The notes: generated by a model from the letters alone, not told the origin. A stretch of DNA of 64,000 nucleotides from Saccopteryx bilineata (GCF_036850765.1 NC_089493.1:166591640-166655639), one strand, 5' to 3'; positions 1-19,032 are shown, numbered from the stretch's first letter. Translations and numbers: made by a program.

Positions 1-294
<294 letters not shown>

Positions 295-1544
295 GAATTA
301 CTAAGGGTCTACTGATCCTAGTCTCAGTTAATTTGTGAAAAATCAATTTTTTACTGCTTTGCCTACTGGGGTTGTTTTCTTTTATTTGAAATGTAAATAT
401 CTCGTTTCAATTCAGTGCATGTTACTGGTGTTTCTAAATGTGTTGCTTTGTGATGTAATGAATGCTAATTTTCTTTGTATTCTTAGTGATTAGTCTCCTT
501 GAACTTTAATTCCATTTATTCTGTGGGAGTAAGTTTGTTTTTCAAAGTCTGAATTTTTAATTTAGGACACCTTCTTCCAAACCGACCTTCCTTACGGCTT
601 AGGTAATTTTGCAGCCCTACAATTTTAAATATTTGCTGTCACTACCTGGGTTATTCTTTTTACAAATCCAGAATATTTGTTTTAGATTTTGTTAAGCTAG
701 TGTAACTTTTATCCTGTTAAGTTACGTTGGCTAAAACCACTAATACAGATATATTCATGAAAAAGAAAGCACATTCTCATATTTTTAAAATATATACTAT
801 CACAAAATATCCATACATGGAAGTTATGATTCTTTGGAAATTGTAAGAACCTTGATTGTTGGATGCACGTTAAAAATGTTCAACAAATCAACCACTAATA
901 TTCTAAAATGTAATTAAATGCATAGCACATGTCCAATCGTTTTGAAAGGCATGCTAATTCTTCATGCTTTATACATAAAATTTTTTTTATCCTCTGCTTA
1001 TTTCAATCCTCCCCTTTAAAAACTCATTTTTACTTATAAAAACTTTGAGCACTTAGTTAAAACTCAAAAAAATTGAGGGAATGGAAGTCTTTGCCCTTAA
1101 CCAACGTTTATAAACTTCAAATGTTGTTTGGCATTGTATTTTTCAAAAATTTCTGGAACATTTATGCTTCAGTTGAAATAAGCTCATGGGAAAAATCTTT
1201 ATTTTAGTCTGTCTGCTCATTTCAGGTTTGGGGGTTTTTGGGGGGTTTTTTTTGGCACTGACTACTTCTCTTTTCCTTTTTAAATTTCTTACCTTTCAAT
1301 GCTTTTTTTTCTTTTTAGATGCTTGAGTTATGTTTCTCAATAGTTTCCCATTTAGTGCATGATTAGATTAGCACTATGACTTGAAGATTATAGGTTCTTA
1401 ATAAAATTTTTGAATGACTGAAAGAAAAAAAGAAGTGTCTTTATTTCACCTGTGATATATATCGATATTTAAATACTCACAGAATAAACTTATGCTGGAA
1501 TCAAGTGCTCTCTGATGCATAATAAATTTATATTATTACATATA

Positions 1545-1779
1545 TACTGCTCACAAAAATTCTAGGATACTTCAAAGTGAATATGAAGCGATAAAAAGTA
1601 TTTAATATTTTTATTAAACGAGCATCAGAAAAGCAACAGACAAGTCAAAGAAAGTTGTTCAATTATGCAAATTAGATGCAAAACCAACTTTTATTTCATT
1701 AGTAAAAATGCACTATACAAAAGCTAAAAGTACTGGAGTATCTGTATGCTCCCTGACCCCCTAATTTTTGTGAGCAGTG
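1545..1779. mobile_element. Small Tc1/mariner-type MITE
   Basis: A 235-bp element with inverted ends (TGCTCACAAAAATT at left; its reverse complement at 1762-1776) and TA dinucleotides on both sides, the usual target duplication of Tc1/mariner transposons. The interior has no transposase frame, so it is a non-autonomous copy. The ends match each other well, with a few substitutions near the tips. Confidence 0.75.
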
Positions 1780-2394
1780 TAGGTTATTAATTCAAGTGAT
1801 CACTGTTATTTAAGCACTATGTAGTTATTGGTCCCTAGTGTCTCTTTTCTTCAACACATTTTTCCATTTTTTTCTTCCTGCTTAGTTGGACTCTCCTCTT
1901 CTGCCCACAGCTTATAAAATACAAATGGGGAAATTGTTTTGTATTTTATAATTTAAATTTTCTTTTATTATTCTCTAAAGAATTCATCCAACTTTCTATC
2001 TTTCTTGCAGTTCAATTTTTGATTCATATATTAAAATATAATTTTAAATGTTTTTCAGCCTACCTTAAAATTTTTATATCATTTAGTGCTTGAGTTATAC
2101 TATTAAAATTATAAGGTGATTTTAAAGGTCTTATTTTGATATTAGCTGTGGTGTAAAGCACTCTCTTGGCCTGTATGATCTTGGATAAGTCACATAATTT
2201 CTATCCCTTCCCTCATGATGATGACAGCTATTTTAACAGCTTGCAGTTATGATAAAATAAGATAATATAAAGCTATAGAAGTATATTGCTATTATTTTAC
2301 ATATTACTAATATTAACACTAACCTGAATAGATGAGCCTTTGTGTAATATTCCCAATAATTGTGAAGGGGTTAGATTGAATACATGATAATTTG

Positions 2395-2800
2395 TGTTGT
2401 TTCATTTCTTTGCCTAAAACCTTGCAGTGGCTTCCTTTTTATTCTTAGAATAAAATCCAAGCACCCATTATTTGACCCTAGTTTATCTCTCCAGCCTTCT
2501 CTTCCCACTTACCCTTCAGGCAGTAAGTTTGGGATATACAGATATTCCTTTGTTGTCTAGAACAGCTAAGCTTTACTGTCCCAGGGCCTCTGCATATCAG
2601 TTTTTCATATATGGAGTCTTCCCATTTTACGGTCTTAGCCGGGCAAACTTCTCATCCTTCACGTTCCAGATTAAATGGCACATCTTTGGGGAAACATTCT
2701 CAAATCCCCCCTTAAACTATGTCCCCCTAACCATACTTTCAAATGCACTCACTATTGTGAGTAAAGACCTATATAGCACTTTTCACACTGTTTGAACATC
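2395..2800 (-). repeat. L2 (LINE2) 3' fragment
   Basis: The text resembles the reverse complement of the L2 3' end: a 'cttgcagtggcttcc' start, a middle reading 'cagggcctctgca', and a later stretch like 'ttaaatggcacatc'. It is highly diverged, so the assignment is by pattern only. Confidence 0.5.
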
Positions 2801-3474
2801 TGTTTAAAATCTGTTTACCACATTAGATGGAAAACTGTGTAAGTTATTTCTGTCTTGTTACCTCTATGTCCCCAGTTTCTATAAATCCAACAAGTATTTG
2901 TTTCCAAAGATCAGATAGTTACATTGATGAAACCAATAATTGCAAAATTACTGTGAAATAAGAAGAGAATAAAGCTCTGTATTCCTTGATTAAGTGTGAA
3001 AATGTGAAAGAAATGAGGCTTTTGTGGTTTCTGGATATACCCCCTGACAAGATCTATTATAATATTTTATCACTTTGCATGATTTTTCTATTAATAGTAT
3101 TTTTTTCTGACTATAAAGACAACTCGTGCATATTTTACAAAATTTGGAAAATAAAACACAAATATGATAGTGAAGCATGTCATAATTTAGGACAAAATCT
3201 TTTCAAATTTATATATAATAATTACAAACGGGGGAAATGGTAGCCCTAGCAGGTGTCCACTTCCTCGAAATCTTATAAATGAGGACTCTGCCAGGGACAG
3301 TTAGGTCATTTAGATAAGAACACATTTAATTTTTCTAGATTATGTTTTTAAACTCAAATAACAAGAAACTCCTCCAGTAGCCTCAACTGGTCTTAGTAAG
3401 GGGAATAAGCAATTAAAAAGATCAAAACAACTAAAGCTCCCAGAGCGTCTCCAAGAATTTGAAACTGCGATCGA

Positions 3475-3498
3475 ACACATGGTGGCGCTGTTGACTAA
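3475..3498 (+). promoter_or_regulatory. PCDHB3 promoter CSE / CTCF-like site
   Basis: The motif catggtggcgctgttgacta matches the protocadherin conserved sequence element, whose core overlaps a CTCF site (GGTGGCGCTG). It lies about 250 bp before the PCDHB3 ATG, the same place as in the other genes of the window. In the known system CTCF bound here loops the chosen promoter to distal enhancers. The orientation is forward, as for the other copies. Confidence 0.85.
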
Positions 3499-3631
3499 GA
3501 AGGAGAATTAAACCACAGGCACTGCGCGTACTCAGTGACGCATCAATCCGGTACAGTACACCAGGGGTTGTGAGCCTGGACGGATTTTTTTAAGCAAGGA
3601 AATCTAAGCCTTGGAAGGGATTATTCGCTAG

Positions 3632-6100
<2,469 letters not shown>

Positions 6101-8159
6101 TTTAGGTTTATTTCATTAACAAAAGAGTCAAAAAGTCTTTATTTGGTTACAAAATTTTTTAAAACCAGGAATCTTTAGTTGATAATCGTTTTGTTTATAT
6201 ATTGATTTTAGTTTCTATCTAGTTCATCTTTGCATGTTTTCCTTTTTTTTTCTCTTTTCTGTCTTACCAATGCAATCTTAATGCTTTCTTTTCTTTTTCT
6301 AATAGGCAACTAAAAATAAATTCATTAACTTTTAGTGGTGATCTCAGATACGTGTATTTTAAGGAACTCATTTCAAATTCTACATCCAAAACACAGTCAG
6401 ATAATGTTCTGTGTAATATTTCTAAAGCAGCTTTTCTGTGGCTAATGAAGTTGTAGGTAGATAAGAATGTGTTTTCTTTCAGATGTACCATTTTTAAGGC
6501 ACAATATGTTTTTAGGGGTATAGTAATACATTTAATTCATTTTCTGTTTATATTTGCAATTAATATTTCAATATTGCATATGCTAATATGGCCAAAAGTG
6601 AGTAATATGTAGGCTAATAGGGCAAATTACTCTTAGATTTGCCTAAAGTGTATTCATAAGTTAGGACACATTAAACAGAAAGCATTTTGTTCAAGTGGTT
6701 CTGCTTTTCCATTTGGTATGAAAACATTGCTTAGCAAGGCATCTGATGGGATGACAGTTTGGTTTGTAAATTCTGAGATATAAATGTTACTAGCCAGAGG
6801 GCCCTTTTTTAAATTTGAAGAAAGTATATGTATATATGATCTCTACATGATTTATGGTAAAAGCAGTGTACCAATCTTTTCAAAAATTAATATCTACCTG
6901 GCATTTATGTGGTAACATCTAAGGGTTACCTTTTCTTCATTTCCTGTCTTACTTCCCTTCTTCAGATTTCAACCTGACATGATTTAGAATTAAATGTGAT
7001 CCGGGGATAAACACTGTTTATACAGATCAGCATTCTGCCTCCTATTGTCTAGGTAAAAGGATGTGCAAGAATAGAAAGTTCTAAAAAGGAGAAATCAAAA
7101 TCATTGTGAAAATCGAAATTAGCTACAACTAAGAATAAAATCTGGGAGCCACCAAAGCATCAAATTTCATGGCTATTTTGAGTAATAGAGAAAAACTTAT
7201 TTTTAAGTAATAAAATATTGTCTCCAATTAGAGGAGTTAATTAGAAAAAAATAAATATTCTTCTCATAGGCATTTTCTCATCTAGAAGCATGAACTCCAG
7301 AAATTGAGTACTTGTTACAAGAAGAAAGGGAACTGAAATTTCTCATAACTTTTCAATATTCCCAAAAGAGAAAAAGGATTTAAGATTGACACATGGCTTT
7401 ACACATTAAAGTGTAGTTATAAATGGTGTCATTTTATGTAACTGAGACTCGAATGTGTAAATGAATCACTTATTATCAGAATAAAGAGTATATTTCCTTT
7501 CATTCATTAAGTATTTTATAGAAATGTTTGAATCTGTCTCTTTCAATGAGATGTTTTCCTCCTTCTTGTCACACTTAGCTGAGTTTTCACGAAGAGAGGG
7601 AAAAGGCAAATAATTCTGATCAAGATTTCTCTTTACTTGACTGGGTCCCAGATAGTGTTGGAGCCAGGGAAGTATTCACTTGTGGAAAGTTAGAGGGTGG
7701 TTCTTTTTAGGCCAAATGGTATATCCCTCTCATTGGTTATTCTATTAAACTTTGGTTAGTCTTTATGCTATCAAAATTAAGTAAAATTTGCAAGATACCA
7801 AAGGATTTGAAAAACTTTAAAATAGCCAATTATAAGGCTATACTTTCAGAGATAACTTTTATAGTTTGTTAAAATGACCAATTATTTATTTTCAAAACAT
7901 AATTTTAGATAGCATACACTTGCCTTTTATCCTCTCTGAAAACACACCAATTCATAAATAAACATTTTCTTGATATTCACTATCTAGTTTTTAACACTGA
8001 AAAGCAAAGAGAATAAAATGAATTTTAAACTTTTATATAGATTGTTAAGAGACTGAACTATATTTAGACATCACTCATTAAAACTAGTGAAGTAACTTAT
8101 ACTTTTAATACATCTTCCTTAATCCTTAAATATGGTTTCCTTGTAAATGAGGACTTTTA

Positions 8160-8662
8160 TTTATTTTTTATTTTTTTAATCTTATTTTTATTCATTTTAA
8201 TGCAGTGGCATTGATAAATCAGGGTACATATGTTCTGAGAAAACATCTCCAGATTATTTTGACCTTTGATTATGCTGCATACCCCTCACCCAAAGTCAAA
8301 TTGTCTTCTGCCACCTTCTATCTGGTTTTCTTTGTGCCCTTACCCTCCCCCTGCCCCCTCCCTCTCCTTCCTCGCCCCCTCCCCACCCCTCCACCCCACT
8401 CCCTGTTACCATCACATTCTTGTCTATGTCTCTGAGTCTCATTTTTATGTCCCATCTATGCATGGATTCATATAGTTCTTAGTTTTTTCTGATTTACTTA
8501 TTTCACTCCATATAATGTTATCAATGTCCATCCATGTTATTGTAAATGATCCGATGTCATCATTTCTTATGGCTGAGTAGTATTCCATAGTATATATGTA
8601 CCAAAGCTTTTTAATCCACTCATCCTCTGAGGGACACAATAGCGAAGATCTGGAAACAGCCC
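8160..8662 (-). mobile_element. L1 3' end, truncated, with 5' inversion
   Basis: The L1 3'-UTR landmark 'ggctgagtagtattccat' reads on this strand, so most of the insertion is in minus orientation. From about 8628 the text switches to plus-orientation L1 ('cacaatagcgaagatctgg'), the mark of twin priming. A 15-bp target duplication, aaatgaggactttta, flanks it at 8145-8159 and 8663-8677. A C-rich stretch at 8340-8400 lies within it. Confidence 0.8.
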
Positions 8663-8831
8663 AAATGAGGACTTTTAAAAAGATACAAAAACAATTCTCC
8701 ACTATTTTATTCTGGTAGTCTTTTGCTTCTTATATGTTTTAAAACTGAAAATATATAGTCATAATTCAAACTAATTTTTATGTTTAATACTCATAATCTT
8801 AAGCAATAGTTTGATTACTCATAAATTTTTT

Positions 8832-9033
8832 TGTTTTTTTTTTATTTTATTTATTCATTTTTAGAGAAGAGAGAGAGAGGGAGAGAGAGAAACAGAGAGA
8901 GAGAGAAGGGGGGAGGAGCTGGAAGCATCAACTCCCATATGTGCCTTGACCAGGCAAGCCCAGGGTTTCAAACCGGCAACCTCAGCATTTCCAGGTTGAC
9001 GCTTTATCCACTGCACCACCACAGGTCAGGCCT
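8832..9033 (-). mobile_element. Bat tRNA-derived SINE (short type)
   Basis: Minus-strand copy: the tRNA-like head reads leftwards from 'ccaccacaggtcagg', with the B-box region at 'tttcaaaccggcaacctc' and a GA-rich segment (8864-8908) before the tail. Flanking copies of ctcataa(a)attttt (8818-8830 and 9034-9047) look like the target duplication. Confidence 0.85.
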
Positions 9034-10654
9034 CTCATAAAATTTTTAAGTTATTTTTCTTCTGTTCTTTTGGTATTTAAAACTTGATAAAAAATTATAT
9101 CAGTCCAGTTCTCATTCTTTTATATGTAAATTTCTTTACTTTCTTTTAGATTTTTTTCTTTACTTTCGGTGTTCTGATACTTGCTAGGTCCTACCTTCAG
9201 ATTTACCCAAAATACTGAACTCTTTTTTGTTTGAGTAACTATAATTTCCATGTGGCAGATTTTCACAATTTGATTTTTCCCTACAATCACTATTTCCTCT
9301 TTTTTTTTTTTTTTGTCTGAGGAAATTAAATATCTTTTACTTTTAAGTTCTCTACATATTGTTCTGAATCTCTACTTCTTATGTATTCATTCTTTTATTT
9401 GTTGAGTCTATTTTTCAGCTTTAGTCTTCCTTGTATGCTTGGTGATATTTTAATGAGAACTCATCTCATATTGGAGGATTCCCTCATACCTGGTATTGGC
9501 AGTCTTGTGGAAGGGAGAAAGAGGCCAAGGCTCTAGAAATTCAAGCTTTGACTAAGAAGTGTAGCTCAACTTTGCCACACACATAGGTAGAAGTTCTGGA
9601 CAAAAACCTAATGATGTGTTTGTGCTGGGTCCTAGTCTGTCTTTGGTGGCACTACTCTGCATTTGCTCTATAAGGCAAAAATATCAGGGAATGTCACCCT
9701 CTGCTTGGTTGTCATGTGTCTGTTAAGGCTTTAGATGTGGGAGCTAATGGAGACAATTTTAACTTTTCAATTTTCAGAATAAATAAACAGAATCTAATCA
9801 GAAACAACCTATATTTGAGGAAAATTGAGTAGTAATTGAAGTGATACATGGGTATTACCTAGAGAAAAAAAATCAAGGTCTTGATTAATATCCATGACAG
9901 TGCTGCACAGGGTGCTCCTGATGACACACAGCTTGCTGGATGACAAAGAAAACCTTCTGCAAAACAATTCTATGTTGTGCACTGAGCTGGTGCTGGGTAG
10001 AAGTTGGATGGTGACTATAGTTCTGGATGGTGACTTGAGTTAGAACTCATGAATATTTTATCAATAATTCAAGGTCTCAAAATGAGTACTTGATGTTTAG
10101 CATGTGGGCCTACAACCTGGAAGCACATCTAGGTTCCTAAGTGACAGGTGCAGCTAGGCACAAGCTGGTGCTGTTATTAAGAACAACCAAAAAACACTTC
10201 ATGCTACACCTAATCTAGGACCCATCCCAGCCCTTTCTACCATTCCTTGAACCACCCACAGAATCCTCTTGTTCACTGATTTGATTCAGCTGTTTAATGA
10301 TGCTTAGACATAGAAGATGAACAAGGAATTTTCAGTGAACTGCTTCTCAAAGGCCATTTTCTGAGCATTTTGGGAATATCAACATCACTAAGATTTAGTT
10401 CCAGATCTATTATTGTGAGAGGTTTTTGACTGGAATATCAGAAACAAAAGGGTTCATATTTTTGAAGTCATTTTCTCCAACTAATATGGGCTATCCACAA
10501 GGAAAGACTTCGGTGAGAAATTCAACTTCTGGAACAATTTGGAGATTATCAAATATTACAATTGTATTCTCTTATTATCATTTGAGTGGATTTTTGCTTA
10601 AATTTTTTTTATCTCTGGGGAAATAAATTTTTTCATCCTGAATGTCTCATCCTA

Positions 10655-11880
10655 TTTAACAAGATTTAATCAGCAATCAAAAAATTTTCCACAAACAAAA
10701 ATTTTCCACAGACATCCAGGACTGGATGTCTTCACTGGTAAACTCTACCAAATGTACAAAGAATAACACCAGTTCTTCACAAGCTGGCTTTAAAAAAGGA
10801 GCAGAGACCACTTCCCAAAACTTTCTATGAGTCCAGTCTTTCCCTGATGCCCAAACTAGACAAAAGTAACACAAGAAAAAAAATGAAATGTCAATATCCT
10901 TTATGAATATAGATGCAAAAATCCTCAACAAAATACTATCAAACCAGCAACATAACATAGCCAAGTGGGATTTGTCCCAGAAATGCAAGATTTGTTAACA
11001 TACAAAAGTCAATCAATGCAACACACCTTATTAATAGAGAAGAACAAACCATTTCAATAAATGCAGTTTTTTTTTTTACAAAATCCAACACCTTTTCACG
11101 TTAGAAACACTCAACAAACTAGAAATAATAGCATATGCACTCAACCTGATAAAGGTCATTTATAAAAATCCACAGCTAACATCATATTTAATGGTGAAAT
11201 ACTGAAACCTTTCCTCCTAAGAACAGGAGAAAACAAAGGTGTCTCCTCTCACTGCTTATATTTTACATTTTTCTGGAAAATTCTAGCCAGGGAAATTAGG
11301 CAAGAAAAAGAATAAAATTATTTATTTGGAAATGAAGAAGTTAAGGTATATTTGCAGGTGACATAATTGTGCATAAAGAAAATCCAAAGGAATCCACAAA
11401 AAAATATTACTAAAATTGATAAATGAGTTCAACAAAGTTGGAGGAGACAAGATCAATAAACAAAATAAATTAGTGTTTCTGTACACTAGCATTGGACAAC
11501 CCCCAAATAAAGAAAACAATTTAATTTATGATTGCATCAAAAAGAATAAATACATAGAAACAAATTTAACAAAATAAGTGCAAATCTTGTACACTGAAGA
11601 CTACAAAACATCACTGAAAGAAATTGGAACAAAAAATAGAAAGCGTTCACAGTTTGGAAGACTTAATATTGTTAAGATGGTACTTTCCAAATTAGTCTAC
11701 ATATTCCATGCAATCTCTATCAAAATACCACCTGGTTTATTTGGATCAAAAATTGGTAAGTTGACCCTAAACTTTATATGGAAATTCAAGGGATCCAGAG
11801 GAGTTAAAAGCATCTTGAAAAAGAACAACAAAGTTGGAGGACTCACACCTCTTGATTTTGAAGATATATGATAAGTTTGA
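10655..11880 (+). mobile_element. Old L1, ORF2 fragment
   Basis: Plus-orientation L1 ORF2 text, heavily mutated: 'ccaggactggatgtcttcac', later 'ttggaagacttaatattgtt' and 'aagttggaggactcacacc'. No long frame remains; the longest piece (11578-11871) reads like the part of ORF2 after the reverse-transcriptase core. Confidence 0.75.
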
Positions 11881-12344
11881 CATTATATATTTGAATATTT
11901 TGTCACATTAAAAATATAAATACTATGTTTTTATTTAGTATGTACTATAGAAAATTATATAAATTGTCAGGTTTCATCACAAATTTCTCAAGCCATTCTT
12001 CTTTACACCTTGTATACCATTTCAAAAGATCTATGCATAGATATTTTTCTCCAATATTTAAGACTAAAAAGAATTCACTATACATGTAATTCTTTAGAAT
12101 TTTTAATCTAATTAATGACCTTAGCAAAACATCAGTTTTTCCTCCAATTTCTATGTTGTGTAAGTGCCTCTCTTTGCTGGTACGAGTTATTTATAAAGAG
12201 AGACAAGTTATTTTAAAAGTTCTTATATTGATTGAAAACTTGAATGCCAATATATTCCACCTGTGATATCTATGTGCTCAAGGGTAGGCTGAAGTTTGGA
12301 TCTAAATGATCTAAAACATTGTCACCTCTCCAGTTTCACTTAGG

Positions 12345-12545
12345 TAAGACAATGGAATCTGGAGCCACACTGTAATAGTTTGAATCCTAGCTCTGCCGTT
12401 TCAAATGATGTCTGACTATGAGCGGGTAATTTAGACTCTGCCTCAATTTTCTCATCTGTAAAATGTGGCTAATAAGATGCCCACCTTATAGGGCTTTGGG
12501 AGGATAAAATCAATTAATATATGTAAAAAGCTTAAGATAATATAT
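12345..12545 (+). repeat. MIR SINE
   Basis: Classic MIR text: 'tttgaatcctagctctgcc', 'ctcaattttctcatctgtaa' and 'ttatagggctttgggaggat'. Shared by all mammals and of no direct coding interest. Confidence 0.85.
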
Positions 12546-12909
12546 AATATAATAAAATGTTTAAAATATAGTGGCACATATTCTGAGCTCTTTAACTTGA
12601 ATCTAACTAGAATTTGGTTACAATATTATGAACAATTTGCTCTTTGCTTTTCTCTGATTTTTTTTTATATCTAAAAAAATATTCTAATTTTTATTTATTT
12701 ATCGGTATATATTTTTATTTTACATGTTGATATTACTAATGTTGATATAAATATGAAATAATTCTAAAGTGTGTTAATATTATCACTGTTTTATCTCTTA
12801 TAGGAGGTAATTCATAAAACTAAAATCAAAGTAAATGTAATTGAATAATGCTAAGCATGTATTATACCCTTATGTCTCAGAATTTCATATTGTTTCAGAC
12901 ATATTTATG

Positions 12910-13016
12910 GCTGAATGTATGATCTGACAATAATCTTCTTATATATTTGAAACATAATCATTAGCTGAATGTATGATCTAACAATAATCTTCTTATATAT
13001 TTGAAACAATCATTAG
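12910..13016. repeat. 54-bp tandem duplication (two copies)
   Basis: The unit starting gctgaatgtatgatct at 12910 repeats at 12964 with few changes (gatctgaca versus gatctaaca, and a 2-base indel near the end). Simple local duplication in AT-rich DNA. Confidence 0.85.
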
Positions 13017-13885
13017 AGTTAATTAATTCAACTAATATTTATTGAATGATTACTATAATTAAGGCTTCTTTCAAATGATTTTTTCTAATAATTTTTATTA
13101 GAATCTAAGATTGTTGGCATGATTTAAGAATAATTCATTCAACATAAATTATAATTTATTAAGTAAATTAAATAATTAAGTTATAGCATATTTAAGGAGG
13201 GGTAATCCCATATGTGCCAAGATAAATGACATTCCATTCAATATACTAATCGAAGCCAATAAACTCATGAACCCTCAGTTAATTTACTGTATCAGGACAA
13301 TTACAGTATCTATACACTATGCTGGAATTCATTTTATAAATAAGTCTCTTTATCATATGTGAGCAATCAAGGCCTGAGGCACCCTTTACTCACAGATTGA
13401 AATATTTTAAACCTGGGCTTCCTGTTTTTCTCCGAAAAGCAAGATGCCTCTTTTTTCAACTGTATCATTGGTATGCAAACTGGTGCAGAACGATAGTAAC
13501 TTTTCTTTGAAAACTAGCCTCCTGAGACCATGTGGTACAGAACATTGTAACAAACCTTTGCACTATCATAAATTCCTCACATACTTGAAAACTAACAAAT
13601 ATAGTTATTATAAACTACAATGTTTTAAGTGTTTATCTCCCCTAGTTAGATTATGAAAAGGGCAAATGGAGTTCTTTGAAGTTCCACTGATTAGGGTGTG
13701 GGAAAACCAAGAAACCCTCTTGTTTTCAGCTCATAAAAGTATTTTGGCTTTTGAAATGTAATGTAATAACATTGAGTCATGCAATTTAATGGAATAACAA
13801 CTCTGTAAAAGTTCTATACACTTCAAAAAAGGGATTAATGTTGGACACTTCCTAAATATGCTTTGGAGAATATTTTCTCAATCAA

Positions 13886-13910
13886 GACGCAGGGTGGCGC
13901 TGCAGGCTAA
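13886..13910 (+). promoter_or_regulatory. PCDHB4 promoter CSE / CTCF-like site
   Basis: Reads gacgcagggtggcgctgcag followed by gctaa, a full match to the CSE pattern, forward strand, about 260 bp before the PCDHB4 ATG. Confidence 0.9.
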
Positions 13911-14042
13911 GATTGTGAATAAACCCTAAAAAGCTCGCGTATTCCTTTGTTCCAAGAAGGAATAAAAAACATACGGAAGAAGCTTTGCCAGAGGTACTGG
14001 CTTACCAACGAGTTTGGGGGAGCGTATACCAAACGAATTTAA

Positions 14043-16538
<2,496 letters not shown>

Positions 16539-18825
16539 GTATTGTATTGGCTAAATGAGCTTCTCCTTAATTTTGGCAAAACAAATTGCCATTGCAATGC
16601 ATTTCTTTGCAGAAATTTTATTATTCTCTAAATATGTATATCTCTATTTCAAATCAATGCATGTCCCCAATCATGCTAGATTTCTTCCTTTTATTATTAA
16701 TTGGACTGAGCATTTGTAGTTACACTAAATATTGAGTATTTTCTCCATATTTACATTCTCTTGGTATTAATCTTTCCATGACTAAAAATTAGTCTAGTAT
16801 AAAAAGAAATTTTGTTTTAATCAACTTTTTAATTAATCAATATCTTTTAAATGAAATATTTTAAAGCTTTTTTGTATTCTTGCATTTCTATATAGTATTT
16901 GTGGTTCTTATATGTTTATCTTTGTAAGACCGAAGTGTTTGAAATTTTTTATAGCTACCTAGCCCTTTCTTGTTGATGATTCTACCAGGCTATGCCCCCT
17001 GAATAATCGTGAGCATATAATTTAACATACCCATTTCTCCCAATTTGTACATAAACACACATTTTATTAAAACAATACACTAAAATTGTGACTTTCTCCC
17101 ATTGTGAGCACCACATATGCTAGAGATTTTATTTGGTTGCTTCTTACCTCTCACATTGTAAGTGCTCCATAGTACTTACTAATGTTATAATTTTTAAAAT
17201 TATTCTCATTTGTAAATAATAATTAGAGAAAATCTTATATAATTTTGTATCAATTTCACTAGAAAAAAACTTAGTCACTGCCTGGCAAAATATTGTGTAA
17301 AAGTGATCCTAGAACCTTAAATCCTAAATCCTTTCATAGGATTCAAAATGTGGAGGGTATCATATACTTCCTGTTCTTTCTTTTTTTTCCCTGTAAATAG
17401 AAGTTCCAGTGTAGTTTAATGTATGTTTCTCTTGTTTTTTTTTCCCCTGCAGCTTCTCTCCACCTTTCAAAAGAGTCAGATATTTTTTTTCCTGAGCTTC
17501 AGTTATTCTGTTAAATTGTGATTATCAGATGAGACCAGTTTTTCACTTTAATCTACTTTGTAGTCATGGACAGCCTTTGTCAACAAAACAGTGATTTGTC
17601 TTTGATGTCTAACTTATCTTCTGTGTTGGTTGTCAATGTAGCTTTCACATATTTGATGTAAATTTACTTTTTCAATTATGATGAATTTTCATTTGTAAGA
17701 AATAAGCTATTTTGTCCTTTGGGGCAATAAGACTAGAAATAGAAATGAAATTGATCATGTGATTTCCAACTAAATTTATATGAATATTATCATCAGACTA
17801 CTTAGTTGAAATTTTGGCACAATATAAGCTTGCTTTATAATCTAAACAACTACTTAACATTTCAAGTGTTATCCTACTAGACTTTAATTGCTTGCACTTT
17901 TTCCTGAGTTACTTTTTTCCCTAAAAATTTAGTGAAATAAAAAAAGAAAGTGACTTACTGTTTAAGTTATTTTTGAAACAGCTTTTTAGCTTTTATCCAA
18001 TTTAAAAATTGAAATGAGAAAGTGATTTTAAAACTGAGACCAAAATTAAATACAAATATATTGGACATAAATATGGTAGTCAACTTTCATGACTTCATTT
18101 ATTATTAGCTATTTAAATGAAATAGTTTTTATGTGTGATATCAAAAAATCACATTGACATTTTCACCAATATATTTCAACACTATGGAAATCCGAGTTCA
18201 CTTCTTCTATTTAAGCCAGAAAAGTCAATTTGTACAATCAACCAAATGAGACTGACCAAACACCCAGAACCTACTTTTATAAATTTATGCAGTAAATTTA
18301 TGAATTATTCTGCATATTAGTATATGAATTGGTGTGTATTGATAAAGTATAGGCCATTCCTTACCACCTACAGATCACCACCACACTGGTATGCAGTAGA
18401 TCAACATTTTGAAATTCAATGATTAGACTTTAGTAGTAAACATGATTCAAATAACTTCAAAAAAATGCATGCCTTTTGAAAACCAGGACAATTCTATTGT
18501 TGTAAAACAAAAATAGACAATGAAGGCCAAATATTTTAAATAGAGGGATGCATAATGTTCAATAGTTGCAAAACTCAATGTTGGAAATTATGTCAATTCT
18601 CCCCAATCAATCTACACATTAATAAAATCCTAAACAGAATTTCGGCAGATTTCTTTGTGAAAATGGACAAGCTGAATCTAAATACAAGAGACAATAATAA
18701 CCAAAGCAGTCTTGAAGAAAAAGAATAAAACTAGAGGACTTACCAATTAGAAAATAAACCTATTATTAAGCTATAGTAACTAAGACACTATGGTATGCAG
18801 GACAAACAAAGAAAAAAAATTTTGA

Positions 18826-19032
18826 AGAGTCTTTTTAAAAGTTTTAGCTATTGATTTTACAGAGAGAAGAGAGAGACAGGAGGAGCCAGCAGTATCGACT
18901 CATAGTTGCTTCACTTTAGTTGTTCATTGCTTGCTTGTCATATGTGCCTTGACTGGGGAAGCCCAGGTTTTCAAACTGATGACCTCAACATCCCAGGTCG
19001 ATTCTTTTTCTACTGTGCCACCACAGGTCAGA
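18826..19032 (-). mobile_element. Bat tRNA-derived SINE (short type), diverged
   Basis: Minus copy ending at 'gtgccaccacaggtcag', with 'gtgccttgactggggaagcc' and a GA-rich stretch at 18860. More diverged than the other short SINEs; I could not fix its target duplication. Confidence 0.75.

Larger units (their letters stand above)
295..3469. other. PCDHB2-PCDHB3 intergenic DNA
   Basis: AT-rich sequence without a gene. It presumably begins with the PCDHB2 3' UTR; an AATAAA lies near 1400. It holds a small Tc1/mariner-type MITE (1545-1779), an L2 fossil (about 2395-2800) and a possible weak MIR remnant near 2150-2290. The short open frames at 2472-2795 and 2986-3243 have no recognisable domains. 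I see nothing else I can support. Confidence 0.6.
6101..13885. other. PCDHB3-PCDHB4 intergenic DNA
   Basis: A 7.8-kb AT-rich interval without a gene. It holds a 5'-inverted L1 insertion (8160-8662), a tRNA-type SINE (8832-9033), an old L1 ORF2 piece (10655-11880), a MIR (12345-12545) and a 54-bp tandem duplication (12910-13016). The stretch 6101-8150 includes the PCDHB3 3' UTR and no repeat I recognise. The stretch 9050-10650 is less AT-rich and unassigned; I see no intact frame in it. Confidence 0.6.

Noticed and set aside
8340..8400. C-rich tract as a possible regulatory polypyrimidine element
   Set aside because: It lies within the L1 insertion bounded by a target duplication, so it came with that element.
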